Of a DNA stretch of 64,000 nt, positions 36,020-45,745 are shown one piece after another (position 1 is the stretch's first letter; every line of letters begins with the position of its first letter). Origin of the DNA: Diphasiastrum complanatum (Eukaryota; Streptophyta; Lycopodiopsida; Lycopodiales; Lycopodiaceae); assembly GCA_029204225.1 (NCBI GenBank), contig CM055102.1:456839-520838 (forward strand). Reading direction: 5' to 3'. Position numbers and translations under genes: made by a program. Below the pieces are notes generated by a model. The model saw only the letters and a list, made by a program, of their open reading frames with translations. It searched no databases and was not told the DNA's origin.

Positions 36020-36938
36020 CTAATGTGCATCGGAATGTGACATCCAGGTGGATGTCAGAATGCAACGCCCACATGGATGTCGTGTGGACAATCTTGGCTG
36101 GCCTCATGTTGATGCTTTCGGTGGGGCTAGTTGGTGTGGGTGTCGGTATTCAACGCATTTTATAGTAGTCTAAACCCTATTATAACATGTTTTTTAATGC
36201 CCATGTTAATTCCCAAAAAAAAAGTTTGAACGTGCAATTTCATGTTGCAAATCACGTCCAAAATCACAACTTGTTGTAGTGTTTAGATGTTGTATGTTTT
36301 GAGATATTGTCATGCTTTGATTTGAAGTTAATGAATATAATTTACTAATCACATAGGGCCTGAAGGCATGATGACGATCATTTTCATGTGAAATTTTATT
36401 TTTTGATTTGCAAAATTGTGAGCTCTCCCACAAATCATGATTGAAGTTGTCAAAGGAAAATTGTCCTCCAACCGAAAAAAAAAAACAAATTATAAATAAA
36501 TAAATAAGAGTATTGATATCAATCTATAATCGGGCCTCTTATGTATGCAATGATTTGCACTAGACTTCACATTGCATTTACTATCACTTGAGTCCATTCA
36601 TATCTATGGACTCCAACATAGTTAACCATAGGACTCCAAGATAGTCTTTACAAAAAAAGTCTTGAAGTTCTTAAAAAAAAAAATTACTAAAATGTTCTTA
36701 AAAATAAAAAAAGAACTCTCCCATGCAACCAAATAATCTCAATCAAGTAGCATGCATATTACACAAAAGCTGTTTACTTTTCATCAAATTGCTGCTCTCA
36801 TATGTTATTTCTTATCACATATGCATTAGTTTATGATTTGAGCTCAAAGCAAGTTTGAGCATACATCGACTTTGAGACACACATGCTTGTTATGAGATGA
36901 AGTGGTTGCGAGGTAACATGAGTAGCTTCTATGTGCTA
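36020..36938. other. Non-coding DNA before copia insertion
   Basis: No gene. The words GGATGTC and ACATCC recur between about 36,030 and 36,090 as short inverted pairs. Otherwise the stretch is AT-rich with poly-A runs at 36,474-36,484 and 36,674-36,682. Confidence 0.35.
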
Positions 36939-36943
36939 TACAA

Positions 36944-37642
36944 TGTGACAGTACTGTACTTTAGGACCATAAATGGATCTACAAAAGATCCACAAGAGTG
37001 ATTGGATGCTTGCTTAACAATCTATCAAAAAACTAGACACAAAGAAATTGATCTAGATTGGCAATTTGACAAACAACAAGCATTAACAATCAAAAGCATT
37101 GATAAACATTGAAATCCGAGCCCACATGTGTGTACTACAGGCTGTAGTACGGTCGTCAACCTGAGAAACAAGTAGAAATTGATTTGGTTTCATTTGGATT
37201 ACAAGAACTCAATGTACATAGTGAACTAGCTTGAGATTGCCAATGAGCTCCAAAAATTTTCTATCTTCTCACTATGGAGAGAGGGAATACATAGCAAATT
37301 CGACTTCCTTCTTGAAGTTAGGTGGATTTTTTCCAGCATGTAATAAGGAAGTTAACTCACTCTCCTTGACCTAAAATGAAACCCTAGTCTATTTCCTAGA
37401 GTTATGCTTGGTAGGTAGCTAGTTGGTCAAATTTTCACCTTAAACTTAGGTGTAGGTCCTATAAAGTAGGGATGACCACCAAATAGACCAACTCTCTTGA
37501 CTTGACCTAACCTACATTAGGATGGGTTTCCCATGTGGCATCATGGCCTCACATGTGTGGGACCCACTTGTGTACACAATTTACACTATTCTACATGGTT
37601 TTTTATCAAGCTAGATTTGCCAATTTTTGGCAATTCTTCACA
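36944..37642 (-). repeat. Copia 3' LTR
   Basis: Starts TGTGACAGTACTG and ends ATTCTTCACA (plus-strand reading). It differs from its partner mainly by single bases and by 3- and 5-bp indels near 37,330 and 37,480. A truncated relative lies at 7,867-8,265. Confidence 0.95.
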
Positions 37643-37852
37643 CTCCTCCTCAAATTTAGCTTGATCTATTTACAACTCTCTTGATAGATCAATGAAAGCT
37701 TTTAGAAGTGTCTAAGAAATCTAGCTACAAAGAAGGAACTTTTGAGACTCCAATAGAGAATGATGTCCATGAAGGCTCTTTCACCACCTCTTAGAGGATC
37801 CCTTACAAGATGTTCCATAAATGTGTCTATATACATGTAGCACACTTCAAAA
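37643..37852 (-). other. 3' untranslated part and polypurine tract
   Basis: Between the ORF stop and the 3' LTR lies a short frame overlapping the ORF end (37,911-37,702) with FMDIILYWSLKSS, echoed in the relic at 18,228. The polypurine tract occupies 37,643-37,654 on the minus strand. Confidence 0.5.
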
Positions 37853-40009
37853 CTAAACATCATGCCAAGCCATGGATTCCAAGGCATTTTGTGCACTTGA
37901 AGATACATCAATTAAAATATTAAGTGCATAAATAATGTTGCCAAAGACAACTTGTCTTGCTTGATCCATTTGATTGAGCCTAGATGGCTCCATCTTGATA
38001 CTCAAGGTTCTTCTTGGAGTCCTCGGGTCTTGAGCTTGCTCCTTCACTTGACTTGACTCCAAACCATCAATGAATTGAATAAGGTGTTGATCCAAAGGTG
38101 CTTCTTCAAGTTTACAAATCTTCCACTCTTGAAAGATCACATTTCCACCATTGACAAATTCTTTGGCTGAAAACAAGTGGATTCTACAATCTCTACTTGA
38201 AGAGCAAAACACTACCATTATTCCTATCATTGAAATAGGATAATCTTTGGTCCTTACATTGGAATGATCATGCACAAAGCATGTGGACACAAAGATTTCC
38301 AAAGCAAATGATGTTTCATCTTTTATGACTCTATTCAAACTATTACGAAAATAGTTATCCAATGAAATTGCTTTATCAACAACAAATGTAGATTTCAAAG
38401 CATCCCATTTCATTGTCTTGTCATACAAAGTAATAAACACCATGGATCTTAAAGATAAGAAACAAGTCACCTCATGTCTACTACTACTTTCCAAAAAGTA
38501 TTCAAAGATAGTAGACTCTCCAATGCTCACCACCCTTGCAAGATGCACACTTGAATGGACAATTTGCATGCAATTTGATGACTCGGCCATTGTCATTGAG
38601 GACTCCCTTGGAACTCTCATGCTTTGAGGCTGATCCTCAAGATCTTCCTCCTTTTGATGCTCCTCCTCAATGCAAGCAAAATCACACTTTGCCAAGATCT
38701 CCTCTTGAGTGATCTCCTCCTTTGCCAAGCTCATTCTTTCAAAAGCAACACTAGCTTCCAACTTAAACAATCTTCCATGTTTAAATCCCTTTGCAATGCA
38801 AACATCATTCTTCAAGATGAAGCAAACACCATGCTTAAAGTGGACATCCAAACCACTTTCTAAGAGTAGACCAACACTAAGCATATTCTTGGTGATTGAT
38901 GGTACATAAAGGACATTTTCTAGATCCATGCATTTTGAGGATTCTAGACACAAAGATATGGTGCCAACACCATCTATCCTACACTCTTCATCATTTGCAG
39001 TAAAGACAAACTTTTTAGCATCATTGAATGAGTGTAAGGTTGAGAAAAAGTCCTTTTCACAAGACATGTGGGAGCTAGCCCCACTGTCGATCCACCAATT
39101 GTCTCTTGAATTGCTATTGCTTGTTGGTGAGGATGTAGATGCCATCAAGAATACATCTACTTCATCCTCCTCCTCCTCCTTTGCAAGGTTTCCTTGTTTG
39201 TCCTCCTTCACTTGTGCTCTTAGCCTCTTGTAGCATTCAAATGCATAATGCCCCTTCTTTCCACAAAAGAAGCATTTTTGCTTTGACTTGTCCTTTGAGC
39301 TTGATGCATCATCCTCTTCTTTGGCCTCCTTTGGATCCTTCTTCTTTCCATTGGTCTTCTTTTTGCCCTTGAATGAGAAATTGGCTTTCTCATCACCATC
39401 CTGCAACGACAAGGAACTCATCCTAGATTTTGCATGGAGCATCCTACACTCTTCAGCCACTAATACACTGTGAAGTTTTTCTATAGTTGGCAAAGTGTCT
39501 TGGATGGCAAAACTTTGGACCAAATTTGCAAAGTCATCTCCTAGACCATTAAGGACAATTTGTACAAGCTCTCCATCATGAATCTTCTCTCCAATGGAAG
39601 CCAACTCCCTATTTAGAGACTTGATTCTGAGTACATAATCATGTGCACTCTCCTCACTTCTCCTCATGCTTTGCAAAATTTGATTTCTAAGCATAAGAAC
39701 TCTAGAAGTGTTGCTAGACTCATAGATTGCTTTTAAAGACTCCCAAGCCTCTTTAGCATTAGTACAAGCTGATACTTCTCTCAACAAATCATTGCTCACA
39801 TTCATCTTCACACAATGAAGTGCAAGCCTAGATCTCTTCTTGTATCTAGCTAACTCATGTGCACCTAGAGGTTCATCTTCATCTTCAATCAAGAACTCAT
39901 AAAGGTCTTGGAACACCAATAGTGACTCCATTCTAACCTTCCAAATAGCATAATTTGTAGAATTCAACCTCTCACTAGCTTCTAGAAGGTATGCTCCAGC
40001 AGATCCCAT
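37853..40009 (-). CDS. Copia gag-protease polyprotein, 718 residues
   Basis: One uninterrupted frame begins about 790 bp inside the primer site. Residues 1-240 are copia gag (LNSTNYAIWKVRMESLL near the start, then LRNQILQSM and LRIKSLNREL). Residues 246-259 are a perfect zinc knuckle, CFFCGKKGHYAFEC. NWWIDSGASSH (304-314) is the protease site with Asp308. A GAG-pre-integrase-like part follows to about 420 (LYVPSITKNMLSVG, then GRLFKLE). The last ~290 residues match nothing I know: no HHCC or DDE integrase and no polymerase motif. They include NVIFQEWKICKLEEAPLDQH. Similar 3' parts seem to exist in the relics at 11.5 and 18.2 kb. The protein could form particles and package its own RNA. The frame being open over 2.1 kb, including the novel region, suggests recent origin or selection. 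Confidence 0.9.
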   Translation of the reverse strand: MGSAGAYLLEASERLNSTNYAIWKVRMESLLVFQDLYEFLIEDEDEPLGAHELARYKKRSRLALHCVKMNVSNDLLREVSACTNAKEAWESLKAIYESSNTSRVLMLRNQILQSMRRSEESAHDYVLRIKSLNRELASIGEKIHDGELVQIVLNGLGDDFANLVQSFAIQDTLPTIEKLHSVLVAEECRMLHAKSRMSSLSLQDGDEKANFSFKGKKKTNGKKKDPKEAKEEDDASSSKDKSKQKCFFCGKKGHYAFECYKRLRAQVKEDKQGNLAKEEEEDEVDVFLMASTSSPTSNSNSRDNWWIDSGASSHMSCEKDFFSTLHSFNDAKKFVFTANDEECRIDGVGTISLCLESSKCMDLENVLYVPSITKNMLSVGLLLESGLDVHFKHGVCFILKNDVCIAKGFKHGRLFKLEASVAFERMSLAKEEITQEEILAKCDFACIEEEHQKEEDLEDQPQSMRVPRESSMTMAESSNCMQIVHSSVHLARVVSIGESTIFEYFLESSSRHEVTCFLSLRSMVFITLYDKTMKWDALKSTFVVDKAISLDNYFRNSLNRVIKDETSFALEIFVSTCFVHDHSNVRTKDYPISMIGIMVVFCSSSRDCRIHLFSAKEFVNGGNVIFQEWKICKLEEAPLDQHLIQFIDGLESSQVKEQAQDPRTPRRTLSIKMEPSRLNQMDQARQVVFGNIIYALNILIDVSSSAQNALESMAWHDV

Positions 40010-40800
40010 CTTACTAGTGACTCTACAAACAAGAAATAGATTTGATTGACTTGAAACTCACAAAGGTCTCACACTTGCAGTGTTTCACTCAAATTTGATT
40101 TCTAATACAACAAATGGACTTATAATCACAATTCTATCACTCCCTCACAAAGCTGGAATGAAGATAAGATGAAGTGAAAACTACTTTCAAACAAATCTTG
40201 CCAAGAAATGGATTTGATTGTCTCTAGAAACTCACTAAGGTCTCTCTCTTGTAGTTTTTCACTCAAATTAGATTTCTAATCCAACAAATGGACTTATAAT
40301 CTCAGTTGTAGAACTCCCTCACAAAGTTGGAATGAAGATAAGATGATGTGAAATCTACTTACAATCAAATCTTGCCAATTTTGGCTATTTTTGGACAAAA
40401 AAATGACTTAATCTCTTTCTTTCTTCTTGGTGTACTTTCAAGACCTGTTTTTAACCTTAATAGGACTTGAACTCAGCCTAGATTAATTAGATTTCATGAA
40501 ACAAATTCAAATCTAATCAATGGCAAATGATCTTGGTAGATTATCCTAGGATCTCCGCCAAAAATTACACCAACAGCTCACAAATTGAATTTTTTTGGAT
40601 CAAATGAATACCATGCATTAAATGCAGGTTCAGAGGTGCCCACACATGTGGACAGTACGGATTTGGACCCCTACCAAGTTTGGGATCAAATCTCCTCACC
40701 AAAATCAAGATTCTAGCTTGCCCTCTCAAGACTAGTTTTTAGCACCAAAACTTGCTAAAAATGGATTTGCATTAGATCAATGGCTTATGCTCTTGTACTT
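40010..40800 (-). other. Copia leader with an internal direct repeat
   Basis: The untranslated leader between primer site and gag start contains a ~150-bp segment repeated in tandem (about 40,025-40,190 and 40,190-40,375), marked by TTTCACTCAAATT...GATTTCTAAT and ACTCCCTCACAAAG. No ORF is present. Confidence 0.65.
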
Positions 40801-40813
40801 GGCTCTGATACCA
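40801..40813 (-). promoter_or_regulatory. Primer-binding site (initiator Met tRNA)
   Basis: On the minus strand TGGTATCAGAGCC follows the 5' LTR with no spacer. It is the standard plant copia site for priming minus-strand DNA synthesis. Confidence 0.95.
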
Positions 40814-41514
40814 TGTGAAAGTACTGTACTTTAGGACCATAAATGGATCTACAAAAGATCCACAAGAGTGATTGGATGCTTGCTTAACAATCTATCAAAA
40901 AACTATACACAAAAAAGTTGATCTAGATTGGCAATTTGACAAACAACAAGCATTAACAATCAAAAGCATTGATAAACATTGAAATCCGAGCCCACACGTG
41001 TGTACTACAGGCTGTAGTACGGCCGTCAACCTGAGAAACAAGTAGAAATTGATTTGGTTTCATTTGGATTACAAAAACTCAATGTACATAGTGAACTAGC
41101 TTGAGATTGCCAATGAGCTCCAAAAATTTTCTATCTTCTCACTATGGAGAGAGGGAATACATAGCAAATTCGACTTCCTTCTTGAAGTTAGGTGGATTTC
41201 CAGCATGTAATAAGGAAGTTAACTCACTCTCCTTGACCTAAAATGAAACCCTAGTCTATTTCCTAGAGTTATGCTTGGTAGGTAGCTAGTTGGTCAAATT
41301 TTCACCTTAAACTTAGGTGTAGGTCCTATAAAGTAGGGATGACCACCAAATAGACATGACCAACTCTCTTGACTTGACCTAACCTACATTAGGATGGGTT
41401 TCCCATGTGGCATCATGGCCTCACATGTGTGGGACCCACTTGTGTACACAATTTACACTATTTTACATGGTTTTTGATCAAGCTAGATTTGCCAATTTTT
41501 GGCAATTCTTCACA
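40814..41514 (-). repeat. Copia 5' LTR
   Basis: 701 bp, TGTGAAAGTACTG...ATTCTTCACA on the plus strand, with matching target duplication TACAA directly outside. Confidence 0.95.
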
Positions 41515-41580
41515 TACAATTTGTTGGTGCTAATTTGTAATTATGTACTAAATTAGTCTACTACTAATAATGGGGCCCTG

Positions 41581-42388
41581 GCATTTTGCAAGTAAATTTC
41601 TTGCCATGATTCAACAAAAAAATAGTACACGATGTGCTACATTTTTTATGCCACTACTTCGATATTTATTATTAAAAATGTGATTTGATACATAGTTAAA
41701 AATCTCACAAAATAAAAAAAAAAATCAAATTTTTAAAAAAATTAGCGTTCAGAGATTAACATGCCGACATGCTAAGCGAGACCACTTGAAATTAATATTA
41801 TTAATATTTTCGGGTGATCAGGCCTAGCACGCCGACGTACTATGTTTTCAGGCAACAAAAAAAATTGTCATTCTATAAGCATGCCGACGTGCTATCTTTA
41901 AAGGCTACAAAAAAAAAAAAAACTATAGCTATTTTACTTAGCATGTCTGCTTACTATATTTGGAAGTTTAAAAAAATAGTCTCAAATAATGTTTTTATTC
42001 AAATTTGGTTATCAAATGTGTCAAATAGATTTTCTATTTTATAATTTACTTAGCTAGCACATCGACATGCTAGCCGAATCAACTTTAAAAAGAAAATTGT
42101 TTTTTCAAAAAAAATTAAATTTTTGAAATAAAAAATTTGCAAGCTACATAGCACTCTGGCATGCTAGCTTTAAAACTTCATGAAAAACAAATTTAAATAA
42201 AAAAGAACCTATATTTATAGACAAACAAAGTATTTTGTGTTGAACTTATTTAAAATTTGATGAATAATAAATATGTATCGAACGACAATTCTTGTTCTTA
42301 AAAAATCATGTAGTGGCATAAAAAGAGTAGCACACCATATGCTACCATTTTGTTGGATCATGGGTTAAAAAAACTCACAAAACTCGTA
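41581..42388. mobile_element. Fold-back / MITE-like element
   Basis: Inverted ends of at least 57 bp: left 41,601-41,657 (CCATGATTCAACAAA, then GATGTGCTAC and TTATGCCACTAC) and right 42,310-42,366, the imperfect reverse complement (GTAGTGGCATAAAA, GTAGCACACC, TTTGTTGGATCATGG). Weaker matching continues outwards to about 41,581 and 42,388. The interior has no gene but contains several copies of a small palindromic motif. No target duplication was identified, so the superfamily is open (a Mutator-like or fold-back element are options). Confidence 0.7.
41756..42168. repeat. Six dispersed GCATGCCGACATGCTA-type palindromes
   Basis: Six related motifs occur at about 41,760, 41,826, 41,879, 41,940, 42,055 and 42,148: forms such as CATGCCGACATGCTA, CACGCCGACGTACTA, CACATCGACATGCTA and CACTCTGGCATGCTA. 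Each is followed by an A-rich stretch. The spacing is irregular (53-115 bp). They fill the core of the fold-back element. Confidence 0.7.
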
Positions 42389-43684
42389 GAAAATTTACTC
42401 GTAGAATGTCAGAACCCTTTATGATGATGTCATCAATAATGCTTTATTTGCATATTACTTTCTTTTTTTTCAATCATTAAAAAAGTTTGTTGGTATGATG
42501 AGACCAAAAAAATAGCATACATACATTTTTCTCTTTTTGGATTCTCTAAGACATACGAACATAGAACCTAGTGACCTTGAGACCTTGAGTACAAAGGTCA
42601 TTGTTGTGGACATCAACTTTAATCACAAACATTGGCACCCACTTGATATGGCAATTAACAATACACTCAAATCCAACTTTAATCTACAGAAATGGACCAT
42701 ACAACAATATCTCAATTCACCTTATCGCCTTTACGCTTTCAACATGCATTCCTTTGTACTCTGATGGGTTTTCCCATCTTTATTAATAAAAACAAGAAGT
42801 TTCGTCAATGCAAACATAATGTCTTGCATTACCAGCACGATCAATAGGAGGCCAATCAAGACTGATCATTCAACGACCTACTACACTGATGAATCAAACA
42901 AATTGATTGCCAATATGTTGAATGATGAGAGATGTTGTTCAAATGCACATGCATTTCGCAAAAAGTTGTCGGTCCATTATGTGGTCCATGGATGGCCAAA
43001 CTGGTGGACCACGATTATCTTTGTAGGTATACTAAGTGAAAAGTTATCATCCTCTCTGTAAGGTGTACCCATAAAGTTGCACAATTTTTCAATAGGTGCA
43101 GTCATCAAAATTTTATGCCCCCCTTTAAGGATAATGGCCGTGCACACCTTTCTCTAGATTTCCTCTCAAGAAACAAAAACAAGACAATACAGCAAAAGTG
43201 ACCACATGCATGAATCTCCTTATTTGGTGAGGCTATCAAAAAAATCTAAAACGGCTTCGTGTTGCTATTATGTAGATGAATCTTTGAGCTCGACTACTGA
43301 GAGGTTCCAAAGGATAAAAATTGTGGGGTGAAGCTGAGCAACTTGAGACATGAGCCTAAGATAAGTCAATGTATCAACCGCCTTCATTTCACAATTATTT
43401 TGTTGCAAACACCACAAAAATCAAAAAGGCCATTGTAGGCTATAAGCGCCATGGGAAAACACTCCTCAAAACTACGAACATGCGAAGAATGAAAATTTTG
43501 ACCTTGCTGATTTCTTGATTTTCGATTCAACATGCAACTAGATGTGAGCCACCCACCATTGTGGTATGCATTAAGCACTCGAATTGTGGTATGCACTAAG
43601 CACTGTTAACTTTGGAACAAGGACATCTGACCTTGAAAGCTTCATCAGTAAAATCTACACATCCACATTCATGTATTGAAGTGC
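42389..43684. other. Intergenic DNA, no gene recognised
   Basis: Plus-strand frames at 42,537-42,764 and 42,819-43,061 look evenly composed but match nothing I know and have no obvious splice partners. They might be decayed transposon fragments. Confidence 0.35.
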
Positions 43685-43700
43685 TGGTTATCCTGGTATG

Positions 43701-43785
43701 CTTCTTGGTTTCCAAGGGGAGGCTCGAACCTGAGACCAAAGAAACTTTGGATGTCAATCTAACCAACTAAGACAACCCCGTTGGG
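43701..43785 (-). mobile_element. tRNA-derived retro-insertion (short SINE-like)
   Basis: The 85-bp insert is bounded by a perfect 16-bp direct repeat, TGGTTATCCTGGTATG, at 43,685-43,700 and 43,786-43,801. On the minus strand it contains an A-box-like TAGTTGGTTAG and a B-box-like GGTTCGAGCC about 30 bp apart, the internal RNA polymerase III promoter of tRNAs, and the hairpin CCAAAGTTTCTTTGG in the place of the anticodon arm. It begins CCCAACGGGGTTGTC and ends in ...AACCAAGAAG without a poly-A tail. It is either a very short SINE or a retro-transposed tRNA-like RNA. Folding into a functional tRNA is unlikely because the stems pair poorly. Confidence 0.75.
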
Positions 43786-43801
43786 TGGTTATCCTGGTAT
43801 G

Positions 43802-45600
43802 ACATTAGCATAGCATCTCAAGATATCAAATTAAGACACCCAAAAATCTATCCATGTGTGCGCCCCCAACTAAAAGTGAGCGTTGAAAGATGAGCTGCTT
43901 CTTGAACACCTCAAACCCACTTGATATGCACTCTGTGGCCTGCATGATATCAGTTTAAATGTATGTGAGTGAATGATGAGGGCCGACAAGTCATAGAAAT
44001 CACAATCCCAATTTATCATCACCTCTTTATTGATGAAGTGAACTAAATGTTACAAAAGGAGCTGATAGGGAACTTGAGTATAGCCTTCTCAAAAAAAAGA
44101 AAAGCTTGTAGTCAACACAAATTGTATCCCAGCCCCAAACTAGCATAGATCTTATTATGTGCAACAGGTGGAGAGACCACCACGTTTCAGCAAGGCATGA
44201 TGGCACTTACCAGCAACATGGGACCACATCAATGAAATGCTTGCACATGGACAAGTGATCATTAAAAAAGGGTCACCTAACATACCAAGAAGGTCTAGAA
44301 GAAAAGAAGGCAAAAACACTCACCATGTGGCCATTTGTCTGAGAAGAGAAACTAAGACTATATATTGTTCATTGAAGGCCCATATCTTAGAGGAGGGCAG
44401 GAGAACGTGTGTTACTTTGCACAGGCAAATGACCTGCAATGATAGCACATGTGAATGTATCCTAGCAAAAACAATTTTGCACGAATAGCCTCTTACGATC
44501 TAACATGTGACTTAGGGGGGTACAGGGGATGCTAGATAGGGTAGTAGACCCACTGCCAAGCCTACACCCGGTTTGATTTTAAGGATGAGGCAAGCAAAGG
44601 AGAAATGTGAGAACAGAAGCAGGTAGCAGGTTGCAGGCAGTGGGCCTGCTACCCAGGCCAGCAAGCCCCCTATCACCAACCATATGAATGTACCAAGCAT
44701 GAATTCTTTGCAAGTCTGACTGGGAGCATTGTAGGTTGGGATTGGAGCATGCCTTAATCTCGAAGCCTTAATATCAATCTGCCAGTAAGCCAATTAGCGC
44801 TAAGGGGAAAATTTAAATTGAAGCCACTTGAAGTTCCGTCCTATGTGAAAGCCACTACTAATGTGGGCGCCAGTTGAGTTTTGGCCCCCTTGTGTATGAA
44901 AACACAGTAATGTTTGGCCTGTTCCAGCAGATTCAACTTCTAGGCAAGGCCCTCAATTCCAATGGCAGACTGCCATTGGTCAAATACTCTTTGCCACGTA
45001 GAGGCAACTGAAAGCATTCTTCTTATTAAGCCTGCCCTGCTGCACGACAAGCTAGGTTGTCAGAGGGATTAGGGTTGAGGGCTTAACTTTTAGGCTTATA
45101 GATGAAGTACAAGAAGGCAAATTGGGTTTTAGGACTTAGGGCTTAGTGTTTAGGGTTGGCCATGAAATACAGAGAGCACGTAGATTGTGGATGTAGTAGA
45201 TGAAGCAAGAAACACAATTTAAAAGAGAGATGCCGTGATTGCCTGTTAGGTCCTTTTTTTTTTAACGCTGTGATGCATGGCAAGTGTTGTTACCCATTCA
45301 ATTGCCTAGCAAAGCAGTCCATACTATACTTAATCTTAGTTGCAACCTCTAAACTAGAAAAGTTCCTTTGAAATAGTTGACATGTTGATAGTACTTTAAA
45401 AACATTTCACTCACCAGGAGGCAATGGCACACACCTTAGAACAAAAAATACTCCTCTACCATAGATCATCAAAAGAAGGAATTAATCCTAGAAAATTAAA
45501 GACATGGTAGATGCTTAATTCGAGCTTTAACCAAATAAATAACACTTGCTTTTCTCTGATTCTAGCCTACAAATTTATAGATTTAACAGGGTTGTGGCTG
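43802..45600. other. Intergenic DNA with degenerate telomere-like stretch
   Basis: No gene is supported. Minus-strand frame 44,793-44,512 has a hydrophobic run but no known domain. At 45,063-45,165 several TTAGGG/TTTAGGG-like words occur (GATTAGGGTTG, TTTTAGGACTTAGGGC, GTTTAGGGTTGG), a degenerate trace of plant telomere-type repeat. Confidence 0.35.
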
Positions 45601-45745
45601 TACATTAAAGCTTTTTGAACTCGCCAAATCCTCGAACATTCCTGCAAAAAGATAATTGACAGATCATTAACATAATGGCCAAAGGCTTAAGGGCATAGCC
45701 AAGCAAATCCAATCAAGCATAACCAGCATGATATGCAGAAAATTA

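Larger units (their letters stand above)
36944..41514 (-). mobile_element. Complete non-autonomous Ty1/copia element
   Basis: The 4,571-bp element is flanked by a perfect 5-bp target duplication, TACAA (36,939-36,943 and 41,515-41,519). The LTRs are 699 bp (36,944-37,642, the 3' LTR) and 701 bp (40,814-41,514, the 5' LTR), both TGTGA...TTCACA, with about ten substitutions and two small indels between them. On the minus strand the 5' LTR is followed at once by the primer site TGGTATCAGAGCC (40,813-40,801). A purine-rich tract ending GAGGAGGAG (37,651-37,643) abuts the 3' LTR. The one long ORF codes gag and protease only. Integrase, reverse transcriptase and RNase H are absent, so mobilisation must come from other elements. 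LTR similarity and the intact ORF suggest a fairly recent insertion. Confidence 0.95.

Noticed and set aside
39139-39372. Plus-strand frames opposite the copia gag
   Set aside because: Shadow frames of the 718-codon ORF on the other strand.
43701-43785. A functional tRNA gene
   Set aside because: The A and B boxes are present, but acceptor and T stems do not pair well, and the perfect 16-bp target duplication shows a retro-inserted copy.
44512-44793. Membrane-protein-like minus-strand frame
   Set aside because: A hydrophobic run alone is weak evidence. There is no recognisable family, no splice partner and no neighbouring support.
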